From assembly GCF_022836935.1 (NCBI RefSeq), contig NZ_CP083239.1, forward strand, positions 1,812,001 through 1,876,000: a stretch of DNA of 64,000 nt, written 5' to 3'. Positions 34,462 to 42,186 of the stretch are shown one piece after another. The notes beneath the pieces are model-generated. The model was not told the DNA's origin. It did not search any database and saw only the letters and a list, made by a program, of their open reading frames with translations. This DNA comes from Ancylobacter polymorphus. Lineage in GTDB: Bacteria > Pseudomonadota > Alphaproteobacteria > Rhizobiales > Xanthobacteraceae. Position 1 is the stretch's first letter. The number at the start of each line of letters is the position of its first letter. The translations under genes and the position numbers were made by a program.

Positions 34462-34483
34462 GCAAGCTTCGCGCAAGCATTGC
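34462..34483 (+). promoter_or_regulatory. Flagellar control element between cheZ and cheY
   Basis: This reads GCAAGC, TTCGC, GCAAGC, then ATTGC: a near-perfect copy, 77 bases before cheY and 86 bases before the divergent cheZ. The flanks make it partly palindromic (TGCAA at one end, TTGCA at the other), so it could serve both genes. Confidence 0.6.
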
Positions 34484-34560
34484 AATTCAGAACATCAACC
34501 TAGGAAAGGGCGGCATGTGGCTGTCCCGTGGAACTTGTTAGCTGAGGGACGGAGCGCTTT

Positions 34561-34944
34561 ATGGCCGTGGATTTGTCGATGCCGGTTCTTGTAGTCGACG
34601 ATTACAAGACCATGGTCCGCATCATTCGCAACCTGCTGAAGCAGATCGGCTTTGAAGACGTGGACGAGGCGTCCGACGGCGTCGAAGCCCTCTCCAAGCT
34701 GAAGGAGCGGCAGTACGGGCTGGTGATTTCCGACTGGAACATGGAGCCGATGACGGGCTACGAACTGCTGAAGCAGGTGCGCGATGACAGCGCCCTCAAC
34801 GCGCTGCCCTTCATCATGGTCACGGCCGAGGCGAAGTCGGAAAACGTCATCGCCGCCAAGAAGGCCGGTGTGAACAATTACATCGTCAAGCCCTTCAACG
34901 CGCAGACGCTGAAGAGCAAGATCGAGACGGTGTTCGAGGGCTGA
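34561..34944 (+). CDS. cheY: Chemotaxis response regulator CheY
   Basis: This 127-residue single-domain receiver has all CheY residues: Asp13-Asp14, phospho-acceptor Asp58 in SDWNMEPMTG, Thr88, Tyr107 and Lys110. It carries the phosphate signal to the motor switch FliM. It stands alone between the divergent cheZ and the ftcR gene; no cheA, cheW, cheR or cheB is present in this window, so the rest of the chemotaxis pathway is elsewhere. A palindromic terminator follows 106 bases after the stop. Confidence 0.95.
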   Translation: MAVDLSMPVLVVDDYKTMVRIIRNLLKQIGFEDVDEASDGVEALSKLKERQYGLVISDWNMEPMTGYELLKQVRDDSALNALPFIMVTAEAKSENVIAAKKAGVNNYIVKPFNAQTLKSKIETVFEG

Positions 34945-35262
34945 TGTCGCTGCCGTCGGCCCGGCGCGCGCGTAATACGCGCATCGCCGCCGGGCCTGCG
35001 CAAGCGGGCGTCGCCCGGATCGATTCACATCGGATGAATCTCACGCCAACGCCCCTCGGCTTACGCCGAGGGGCGGCTTTGGCGTTGCCGCGACGCGGCC
35101 TGAGGTGGCGATACCCGCCAGAATGGAGGGAAACCCACTCCAACCCTGAAGCAACTCGGCTTGAGTGGAGATATTTACCAAAATAGTTCTTTGGCCAAGG
35201 ACACGTGCAGGCAGCAATCACGGAATTGCATGACTGCAGGTTCAAGGCAGGGGAATTGAATC
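34945..35262. other. Intergenic region between cheY and ftcR
   Basis: This is 318 bases without a supportable gene. It holds a palindrome GATTCA...TGAATC around 35021-35039, the cheY terminator hairpin at 35051-35074, and an imperfect repeat CCACTC...GAGTGG near 35130-35170. No flagellar control element of the 6-5-6 type is seen upstream of ftcR. Confidence 0.6.
35051..35074 (+). terminator. Hairpin terminator after cheY
   Basis: A ten-base perfect stem (GCCCCTCGGC with GCCGAGGGGC) has a four-base TTAC loop, followed by GGCTTT. The T run is short, but the stem is strong and well placed. Confidence 0.65.
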
Positions 35263-35937
35263 ATGTATGTCATCGTCGACGACCGCTCTATTGTTGCCGA
35301 AAGCTATGTTTCCAGCTTCTCGCGGGAAGGTTTTTCCAGCTTCGGCCTGAACGAAGACGAGTTCAAAGGCTGGATCGAGAGCGCTTCGGAGAATGATATT
35401 GCTGCGGTGGAAGGTTTTCTGCTCGGCGATTTCGAGCGGCGCCCGACTTACCCCGAGATGATCCGCTCGCACAGCGCCGCGCCGATCCTGGCGCTGAGCG
35501 ACCAGAAGAGCCTGGCGCAGACGCTGGAACTGTTCACCGCCGGCATTGACGACGTGGTGCGCAAGCCCGTGCATGTCCGCGAGATCGTCGCCCGCACCGA
35601 TGCGATCTGGCGGCGTGTCAACGCCAATACCGCCCCCGCTGCGGCGCGCGAGGACCGGCTGAAGGTGTTCTTCGACGGCCGTGACCCGGAGATCGACGGC
35701 GCCCCGCTGCCGCTGCCGCGCCGCGAGCGGCACATGCTGGAATATCTGGTCAAGAACGCCCGCCGGCGAGTGACCAAGACCCAGATCTTCAACACGATCT
35801 ACGGCATCTTCAACGACGATGTCGACGAGAGCGTGGTCGAAGGCCATATGAGCAAGCTTCGCAAGAAGCTGCGCATGAAGCTCGGCTATGACGTGATCGA
35901 CGCCAAGCGCTATCTCGGCTACCAGTTCGTCGGCTGA
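35263..35937 (+). CDS. ftcR: OmpR-family flagellar transcription regulator, FtcR/Rem type
   Basis: This 224-residue protein matches the FtcR (Brucella) and Rem (Sinorhizobium) family of flagellar activators. The N-terminal receiver-like domain (MYVIVDDRSIVAESYVSSFS) is atypical: the usual DxxMP phospho-acceptor segment is replaced by GFLLGDFERR, so control may not need phosphorylation. The C-terminal winged helix, residues about 148-222, has LPRRERHMLEYLVKNARRRV and VVEGHMSKLRKKLRMKLGYD. Its place next to the motility genes makes it the first candidate to bind the shared flagellar control elements. Convergent with the receiver-MarR gene. Confidence 0.87.
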   Translation: MYVIVDDRSIVAESYVSSFSREGFSSFGLNEDEFKGWIESASENDIAAVEGFLLGDFERRPTYPEMIRSHSAAPILALSDQKSLAQTLELFTAGIDDVVRKPVHVREIVARTDAIWRRVNANTAPAAAREDRLKVFFDGRDPEIDGAPLPLPRRERHMLEYLVKNARRRVTKTQIFNTIYGIFNDDVDESVVEGHMSKLRKKLRMKLGYDVIDAKRYLGYQFVG

Positions 35938-35970
35938 ACGACCCCCACCGGCCGCCCGCGCGCGGCGGGC

Positions 35971-36795
35971 TCAGTCCAGGGGAAGGCCGAGACGCTCGGC
36001 CTGCCGCTTGACGAAAGCTTCCATCCGCTGGCGCCCGCTTTCTGTCAATTCGACGATGATCCGCCGGCGATCGGCGGGGTCGGGGCGGCGCTCGATCAGC
36101 CCGGCGTCCCGCAATTCATCGATCCGTCGCAGCGCCGTCGTCGTCGGTGCGCCGGAGGCGATGCACAGGCTGGTGACCGAAATCGGCCGGCCGGAGGCTT
36201 CCGCCACCGCGAGGTCGAGCAGCATGTCCCAGGCCGGGTCCGAGAACAGGTCGGACTGGAAGATGGCGTCGCGGTCGGCGCGCGCGGCCACCAGCGTCTT
36301 CAGATAATTCGGCCGTGCCACCGGCTTTTCCGCTACCGGCACCGGCCCATTGGCCTGCCGGACGCTGTCCTCGACCAGCGAGAAGGCCCGGCGCACCGCC
36401 TGCGCGACTTCCTCGGGCAGCAGCGGCTTCTGCAGGAAATCCACCGCATTGAGGCGCAGCGCGCCCACCGCCCGGTCGAGCGAGGCGTGGCCTGTGATGA
36501 TGATGGTGGCGAGCGGGCGCTTGCGGCTCATCAAGGCGAGCTTCTGCAACAGCTCGATGCCGTCGATGCGCGGCATTTGCAGGTCGGTCACCACCACCTG
36601 CAGCTGCTCGTTGCGCTGCACGAGGTCGATGGCTTCCACCGGCGTATTCGCGGTCAGGCTCGGCAGGCCGAGCATGGCCAGCCCTTCGCTCAGCTCGATC
36701 AGCACGTCCGGGTCGTCATCGACCAGCAGAACACGCGGCAGTTCCGAATCCACCCCAGTTGCACCCACCATTCGCACCGCCACACGCCCGCTCAC
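35971..36795 (-). CDS. Response regulator with MarR-type output domain
   Basis: This protein of up to 274 residues joins an N-terminal receiver (Asp25-Asp27 acidic pocket, phospho-acceptor Asp71 in TDLQMPRIDG, Thr101, Lys123) to a C-terminal MarR-like winged helix (about 188-262). The winged helix contains SLCIASGAPTTTALRRIDEL and PDPADRRRIIVELTESGRQR. It should bind DNA in a phosphorylation-dependent way. The start is uncertain: a GTG at 36795 or an ATG at 36771 are both possible and neither has a strong ribosome-binding site. It lies downstream of the kinase-receiver unit in the same orientation, with a palindrome in between. Confidence 0.85.
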   Translation of the reverse strand: MSGRVAVRMVGATGVDSELPRVLLVDDDPDVLIELSEGLAMLGLPSLTANTPVEAIDLVQRNEQLQVVVTDLQMPRIDGIELLQKLALMSRKRPLATIIITGHASLDRAVGALRLNAVDFLQKPLLPEEVAQAVRRAFSLVEDSVRQANGPVPVAEKPVARPNYLKTLVAARADRDAIFQSDLFSDPAWDMLLDLAVAEASGRPISVTSLCIASGAPTTTALRRIDELRDAGLIERRPDPADRRRIIVELTESGRQRMEAFVKRQAERLGLPLD

Positions 36796-36854
36796 GACGA
36801 AAAGAATGCCACGCTCGGCGACTACCCTACCTACTATGTTAGTGCGGGCCTTCC

Positions 36855-36870
36855 GTCATTGTGAAATGAC
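36855..36870. promoter_or_regulatory. Palindrome upstream of the receiver-MarR gene
   Basis: A perfect inverted repeat, GTCATT and AATGAC around GTGA, lies 60-84 bases upstream of the receiver-MarR gene start. Size and symmetry suit a MarR-type dimer, so autoregulation is possible. Confidence 0.45.
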
Positions 36871-36927
36871 AAAATTCAGTGCGGCAGGTTCCTTCGCAGC
36901 GGTCGGCGAGGCGGGCGGCTCGCGCCC

Positions 36928-37320
36928 TCAGGCCGGGGGCGGCGCCACGCCGGCCAGGAAGCTGCCGATATCGTCAAGAACGTCCGTGGGATCGACCGGT
37001 TTCACATAGAGGAAGTCGCCGTCGAGATCGGCCGCCGTCACATTGTGCATGACATGGCCGGTGATGATGATGACCAGCGCCGGGCGGAGCGCGGCCGGCA
37101 GGGCGCGGGCCTCGGCCACCACCAGCCGCCCGTCAACGGCGCCGATGCGCAGATCGGTGATCAACACCTGCGGCGCCAGCCCGTCGCGCAGCTGCGCGAT
37201 CGCCTCCTCTGCCGTGATGGCGAGGGCGACATGCCAGCCCAGCGAGGCGAAATACTCGCCCAGCTCGTGGGCGAGCTCCTCCTCGTCGTCGCAGATCAGC
37301 ATGCTGGGTGTGGCGTTCAT
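36928..37320 (-). CDS. Single-domain response regulator
   Basis: This 130-residue receiver has the acidic pair Asp11-Asp12, phospho-acceptor Asp56 (VLITDLRIG), Thr87 and Lys107 in FLYVKPVD, and no output domain. It is coupled to the upstream histidine kinase by a four-base overlap, so it is that kinase's direct partner. It probably acts through protein contact or as a phosphate relay to the receiver-MarR protein encoded next. Confidence 0.88.
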   Translation of the reverse strand: MNATPSMLICDDEEELAHELGEYFASLGWHVALAITAEEAIAQLRDGLAPQVLITDLRIGAVDGRLVVAEARALPAALRPALVIIITGHVMHNVTAADLDGDFLYVKPVDPTDVLDDIGSFLAGVAPPPA

Positions 37321-39107
37321 GCGGCGTCCCGCGAGGCGTTGATGAGCGAAGCCGGCACGGTGATGGTGAAACGCGCGCCGGCGCCGACATTTTCTGCCAC
37401 GATGGTACCGTTCATATCACGCACCACGCTGCGCGCGAGCGAGAGGCCGAGCCCGGTGCCCTTTTCCGTCGATTTGGTGGTGGCGAAGGGCTCGAACATG
37501 CGTTCCAGAATGTCCTCGGGCACGCCGCCGGCATTGTCCTGCACCGCGATCACCGCGCGCTCACCCTCCCGCCCGATTGACACCTGCACCTCGCGCCGGG
37601 CCGTGCCGGCCGCGGCAGCCGGCGGGGTGTCGCGTTCGCGGCGCTCCTGCGATTCGCGAATCTCCTGCGTTTCGAAGGCATCGCGGGCGTTGATCAGCAC
37701 ATTGACGATGACCTGCTCGAACATGGTCTGCTCGCCAAACACCAGCAATTCGGCGGGCACGCCCGCCTCGATCGACAGCACGATGTTGGCGGCGCGGAAC
37801 TGCTCGGCGACGAAGCCGGCGGCGAGTTCCACCGCATGGCGCAGCGAGAAGGGCAGAAGCTGCTCGGTCGGCATGCGGCCATAGCGGCGGACCTGGTCGG
37901 TGATGCGCTTGGCGCGGTCGACCTGCGCCGAAATGCGCTCCAGCTTGGCCGCCACCGGCTCCCCGCCCGGCAGCGGGTCGAGCAGGCGGCGGGCATTGGC
38001 CACCGCCATCTTGATCACCGCCAGCGGCTGGTTGAGCTCATGCGCGATGGCGGTGGCCATCTCGCCCAGCGTCGCCAGCTTGGCCGCCTGCATCACCTGC
38101 AATTCGGCATTGCGCACCTGCGAGGTGTCGACCACCACGATGAGCTGCTGCGGGCGCTGCTCCCACAAGACGGTGCCGACCGATCCGCGCAGCGAGATGA
38201 TGTCGCCGGGGCTGCGGGCATAGCCCATGCTCAGCGCGCCCCAGCGGCGGGTATCGGGCTCGCCGGCGGCGGCGCGGATCGCCCGGACGAAGCGCGGCCA
38301 GGCGGGATCGTCCAGCGAGGGGGAGACGAGGGCGGCGGCGGACGGGTTGATGAAGTTCACCTTGTCGGTGTCCGGGTCGGCCACCACCACGCAGGCCGGC
38401 ACGGCCTGGATGACGGCGCGCAGATTCTCCTCCATCGCCGCCAGCGCCGCCTGCGCCTCGCGCACCTCGTTGAGGCGGATGCGGTCGCGGCGCGCCTGCA
38501 GGATGAGCACGGCGGCAAGGCAGGCGCCGCTGACGAACAGCATCACCAACGGCAGCGCGCCGGGCCGCTGCGCCATGGCGCGCTCCCGCTGGAAGATCTC
38601 CTGATTATAGGCGACCGACTGCATCAATATGGTCTGCAGCGCCTCACCGAGCGGCTCCAGCTGCTGGCTCAGTTTCTTCAGCTCCCGCGCCGTGCCGCCA
38701 TCCTCCGGATCGAGTTTTCCAACCTCATCGATGATCTGGTCCAGCCGCGCCTCGAAAATCTGCGTCGGGCCGCGCGTGTCGACGATATCGCTCAGCACGC
38801 GGCCCTCGTCGGAATCGTAGAGCAGCGGCAGCCGCGAGCGAAGCAGTTCGAGGCGCAGCATCAGCTTGTCCATGCCCAGGGTGCTCGGCACGATAGCGAG
38901 CTTGGCGAATTCGGCCTGCGTCTTCACGAATTCCAGCTGCGCCTGATAGGCCACCCAGCCGGAGGAGCGGATCGTCGCGGTGAGAAAGGCCTGCTGGCGG
39001 GTCTGCAGGACATAGACCAGCGTGGTCGCGAGAAAGAGCGCAACGGAAGCGACGACAAGGCCAAGCTTGAGGAGGCCGATCGAGCGACTATTGCGCGCTA
39101 AAATCAA
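37317..39107 (-). CDS. Membrane sensor histidine kinase with PAS domain
   Basis: This 596-residue kinase has membrane helices at about residues 12-34 and 184-204, enclosing a 150-residue helical periplasmic sensor. A PAS-like segment follows (about 222-335, AVPACVVVADPDTDKVNFIN), then the HisKA box with His356 (LATLGEMATAIAHELNQPLA). The ATPase domain has NVLINARDAF, DNAGGVPEDI and GTGLGLSLAR. The gene overlaps the preceding SUOX-like gene by 20 bases and the following receiver by four. The arrangement says the periplasmic SUOX-like protein and this kinase sense together; the signal is unknown. Confidence 0.9.
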   Translation of the reverse strand: MILARNSRSIGLLKLGLVVASVALFLATTLVYVLQTRQQAFLTATIRSSGWVAYQAQLEFVKTQAEFAKLAIVPSTLGMDKLMLRLELLRSRLPLLYDSDEGRVLSDIVDTRGPTQIFEARLDQIIDEVGKLDPEDGGTARELKKLSQQLEPLGEALQTILMQSVAYNQEIFQRERAMAQRPGALPLVMLFVSGACLAAVLILQARRDRIRLNEVREAQAALAAMEENLRAVIQAVPACVVVADPDTDKVNFINPSAAALVSPSLDDPAWPRFVRAIRAAAGEPDTRRWGALSMGYARSPGDIISLRGSVGTVLWEQRPQQLIVVVDTSQVRNAELQVMQAAKLATLGEMATAIAHELNQPLAVIKMAVANARRLLDPLPGGEPVAAKLERISAQVDRAKRITDQVRRYGRMPTEQLLPFSLRHAVELAAGFVAEQFRAANIVLSIEAGVPAELLVFGEQTMFEQVIVNVLINARDAFETQEIRESQERRERDTPPAAAAGTARREVQVSIGREGERAVIAVQDNAGGVPEDILERMFEPFATTKSTEKGTGLGLSLARSVVRDMNGTIVAENVGAGARFTITVPASLINASRDAA

Positions 39108-39579
39108 TGGACTTGACCTGCCAGACCATGCGCGACTGGTAGTATTGCTGCCGCAGCGCCGGGTCGGAATCGATGGGGTACATCACCCAGAACGGCCCCT
39201 TGTCGCGCACCCGCATGGTCTTGCCGTCAACCCGCGTGGTCAGGATGGCGCCATGCTCCTTCCAGTCCTCGGCGGGAATGGGGGCGACATAGTCGTTGAG
39301 CGCCATCACCTTCGCCTCCCGCACCGGCCGGCCGCCCAGCGCCGCGAGCGCACCGAGCGAGGGGCCGGTGAAGCGCTGCACGCCCTCGGTCCAGGGTGTG
39401 CTGGTGTCGATGGTCACCTGGGGAAGCGTGTCGATCTCGGCCAGCGTCAGCGTCTTCTCCAGCGCGACCTGGCCGTCGGCGCCGAGCCAGCGCAGGGTGA
39501 GTTCCTGCGCGCGCGCGCCGTCCGGCACGGCGAGGCACACAAGCCCCAGCACGAGCGCGCAGATCAACCTGACCATCAT
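39088..39579 (-). CDS. Periplasmic SUOX-fold (molybdopterin-oxidoreductase-like) protein without the Mo-binding cysteine
   Basis: This 163-residue protein has a Sec signal (MMVRLICALVLGLVCLAV, cleavage near GARAQ). The mature domain resembles the small SUOX-fold or molybdopterin-dependent-oxidoreductase-like proteins (FTGPSLGALAALGGRPVREA, VRDKGPFWVMYPIDSDP). The only cysteines are in the signal peptide, so the cysteine ligand of molybdenum in this fold is missing and catalysis is unlikely. The start at 39579 has a GGAG six bases upstream. The 20-base overlap with the kinase gene points to a binding or sensing role for the kinase. Confidence 0.75.
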   Translation of the reverse strand: MMVRLICALVLGLVCLAVPDGARAQELTLRWLGADGQVALEKTLTLAEIDTLPQVTIDTSTPWTEGVQRFTGPSLGALAALGGRPVREAKVMALNDYVAPIPAEDWKEHGAILTTRVDGKTMRVRDKGPFWVMYPIDSDPALRQQYYQSRMVWQVKSIDFSAQ

Positions 39580-39947
39580 CGTCCGCTCCGTGGAAGAAAG
39601 CGCGCCGCTCAACCGGCACGAGCGCGGCTAGGATCGCACGCCGCTACCAGCCAAGCCTGCCGAATCGCTGCCATTCCGGCGGGGAAACGGCGGAAATCGC
39701 TCCATTTTGGATCGAGTTTGTGGGGGAGGACCCCGCGCCGGCCCAAAAACCGCGCCGGCTGTCAAGAAAACGCAAGGATTCAGCGCCGTTTCGGCTATCT
39801 CAGGTCGTGCAAGGCGCTGACGGGTGCGCATGATTGCATCCACAGGGCGGGGCGACTACGACATAATGAACTGCAAGAGTGTCCGGGTGCCGTCGGCCCC
39901 GAAGACACAGGTGCGGGGTGAGGCGGCAGCGACATGCCTTTTTCGAC
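39580..39947. other. Divergent intergenic region, SUOX-like gene to double-Cache kinase
   Basis: No gene can be supported in these 368 bases. The region should hold the promoters of both divergent units. A GC-rich imperfect repeat (GCGCCGGC... and ...GCGCCGGC) lies around 39737-39762. No clear operator or terminator was found. Confidence 0.5.
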
Positions 39948-42128
39948 ATGGCGGCGATGACCTCGGATTCTTCAGCGCAGGCGGGGCCGATCCCGCCCGA
40001 TCCTTCCGCCGTGCCGGCGAACGTTTCCCCTGCCGTGCCACTGTGGAAGGGCGCCTCGTACCGGCTGCTGCTGGTATTCGTGCTGCTCCTGTCCTTCATC
40101 GTGCCGGCGTCGGTGGCGCTCGTCGCCATTCGATTGCATTCGGCCCATGAAGAGGAGGTCACTATCGCCGCCTCACGCAAGCTGGCGGTGGCGCTGACCT
40201 CGCATCTGGAACGCACGGTCGAATCCATCGAAGCCTTCCTCGACGGCTTCGCCAACCTGCCGGACGACGCCTCGCCGCAGGAAATCTATTCCCGGCTGCT
40301 CACCGCCCGCCTGCCGGCCTCGGTCATCCAGATAACCTATGTCGATCCCGCCGGGGCCGTCGTCGCCAGCAATCTGCTTCCGCCGGGCAATGGCGTGACG
40401 CTGGCCGACCGCGAACATATTCGCGTGCATATGAACAACGACCCGACCGATACCGGCATCTTCATCAGCAAGCCGGTTAAGGGGCGGATCAGCGGCGCCT
40501 GGTCGATTCAGTTCACCAAGGCCCTACGCGCGCCCGACGGCACGTTGCGCGGCATCATCGCCGCCTCCTACCAGATTTCCGACTTCATCGAATTTTACGA
40601 GAAATTGCAGCCGGAAGGCCGGGGACTGATCGCGCTCGTGGGCTTTGACGGGGTGGTGCGGGCCAGCGTGCCGGCCAATCACAACATGGACGGCATGGAG
40701 GCGGCGGCGCTCCTTCCTGGCCTCTCGATCCTCGCCGACCACACCAATCGCCCCTATTCCGGCATCGCCTGGGACGGTGTCGACCGGATCGGCTATGCCA
40801 TGCAATCCGACCGCTACCCCTTCCTCGTGGTGGTGGCGGCGGACCGCCAGGCGGTGCTGGACGAGTCGCATGATTTTCATATGGCGATCTGGGGCATTGC
40901 CGGCGGGCTCGGCGTGACGCTTGCGGCACTGGCCCTGTTCGCCGTGCGGCATTCGCGGCTGGAGCGGACCTATCGCGAGCGGGAACTCACGGCGCAGGCA
41001 CAGGAGCGCGAGGCGCAGGTGCTGCAGGCGATCAGCCGCGTGCCGGGCATCCATGTGCTGCATGTCGAGAACGGGCGGGCGGGGCGTATCGGGGAGCCGG
41101 CGGACGGCCTGTTGCCCCGGCTGATCGCCGAGCGAGTGGAATCGCCGGAGTTCCTCGCCCGCCTGCAGGAGGATGCCGCGCCTTCGGTGGCGATGGAGCA
41201 TTTTTCCGGCGATGGCGAGGAGTTCGAGGTCGGCATGGTCATCACGCGGCTGCCGCCCAGCGGGCCGGGCCGCACGGATCCCGCCACCGCGCCGGCCGTG
41301 GTGTTCGCGCTGGATGAAACCGCCAAGCGCCTGAAGGAGAACAAGCTCTACCAGATGTCGAAAATGGCGGCGCTTGGTGAACTGGTGACCGGCCTCGCCC
41401 ATGAGATCAACCAGCCGCTCGGGGTCATCCGGCTGGCGGCCAGCAATGCGATCATGGGCCTGCGCAAGGGCCTGCCGGCCGAGCACACCAGCGAGAAGCT
41501 GGCGCGCATCGTGCGGCAGGTGGAGCGCATGAAGGCGATCATCGATCATATGCGCATCTTCGGGCGCAAGGACACGCTCGCCATCGATCCCTCCTCGGCG
41601 GAAACGGCGGTGGAGGGCACGTTGCAGGTGCTCGGCACGGAAATCCGCCTCGACGGCATCGAACTGACGGCCACGGGCAGCGCCGGCACGGCTCGCGTGC
41701 CCTGCCGGCAGGAGCAGCTGGAACAGGTGCTGATCAATCTGGTGCTGAACGCGCGCGACGCCATCCGCGCCCGCCGCCAGCACGAGCCGGATTTTGCCGG
41801 CCGCATCGCCATCGCCATCGAACCCCGCGTGACGGAAGGGCAGGGCTTCGTCGTTGTCACCGTGCGCGATAATGGCGGCGGCATCCCGCCGGCGGCGATC
41901 GGCAAGATTTTCCAGCCCTTCTTCACCACCAAGCCTTCCGGCCAGGGCACGGGCCTCGGCCTCTCCGTTAGCTTCGGCATCATCCGCGATTATGGCGGCA
42001 CGCTCACCGTCGCCAATGTCGAGGGCGGCGCGCTGTTCACCATCGCCCTTCCGGAAGTGCCGGCGGCACCGGATGACGCCGCCACCTCGGGCAACCGGAG
42101 CGAGCCTGAAGCAAGCTCCACAGGCTAG
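39948..42128 (+). CDS. Sensor histidine kinase with double-Cache-like periplasmic domain
   Basis: This kinase, about 726 residues, has one membrane helix at about 39-61 (LLLVFVLLLSFIVPASVALV). An extracytoplasmic domain of the double-Cache type follows (ADREHIRVHMNNDPTDTGIF, then SGAWSIQFTKALRAPDGTLR), and a second helix (WGIAGGLGVTLAALALFAV). After a PAS-like linker come the HisKA box (MAALGELVTGLAHEINQPLG) and an ATPase domain (NLVLNARDAI, DNGGGIPPAA, GTGLGLSVSF). No receiver is adjacent. The start is uncertain: ATG 39948 or 39957, or GTG 39879, none with a good ribosome-binding site. A chemoreceptor gene follows 58 bases downstream. Confidence 0.87.
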   Translation: MAAMTSDSSAQAGPIPPDPSAVPANVSPAVPLWKGASYRLLLVFVLLLSFIVPASVALVAIRLHSAHEEEVTIAASRKLAVALTSHLERTVESIEAFLDGFANLPDDASPQEIYSRLLTARLPASVIQITYVDPAGAVVASNLLPPGNGVTLADREHIRVHMNNDPTDTGIFISKPVKGRISGAWSIQFTKALRAPDGTLRGIIAASYQISDFIEFYEKLQPEGRGLIALVGFDGVVRASVPANHNMDGMEAAALLPGLSILADHTNRPYSGIAWDGVDRIGYAMQSDRYPFLVVVAADRQAVLDESHDFHMAIWGIAGGLGVTLAALALFAVRHSRLERTYRERELTAQAQEREAQVLQAISRVPGIHVLHVENGRAGRIGEPADGLLPRLIAERVESPEFLARLQEDAAPSVAMEHFSGDGEEFEVGMVITRLPPSGPGRTDPATAPAVVFALDETAKRLKENKLYQMSKMAALGELVTGLAHEINQPLGVIRLAASNAIMGLRKGLPAEHTSEKLARIVRQVERMKAIIDHMRIFGRKDTLAIDPSSAETAVEGTLQVLGTEIRLDGIELTATGSAGTARVPCRQEQLEQVLINLVLNARDAIRARRQHEPDFAGRIAIAIEPRVTEGQGFVVVTVRDNGGGIPPAAIGKIFQPFFTTKPSGQGTGLGLSVSFGIIRDYGGTLTVANVEGGALFTIALPEVPAAPDDAATSGNRSEPEASSTG

Positions 42129-42186
42129 CAAAAAGGGCCCGTCCTGATCGGCTGGACCGGCGCACTGCCCCCGACCGGAGATCGGC

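Noticed and set aside
34979..35000. GCCGGG, CCTGC, GCAAGC after cheY as a possible control element for ftcR
   Set aside because: The first half-site does not match and the site is more than 250 bases from ftcR, before the cheY terminator.
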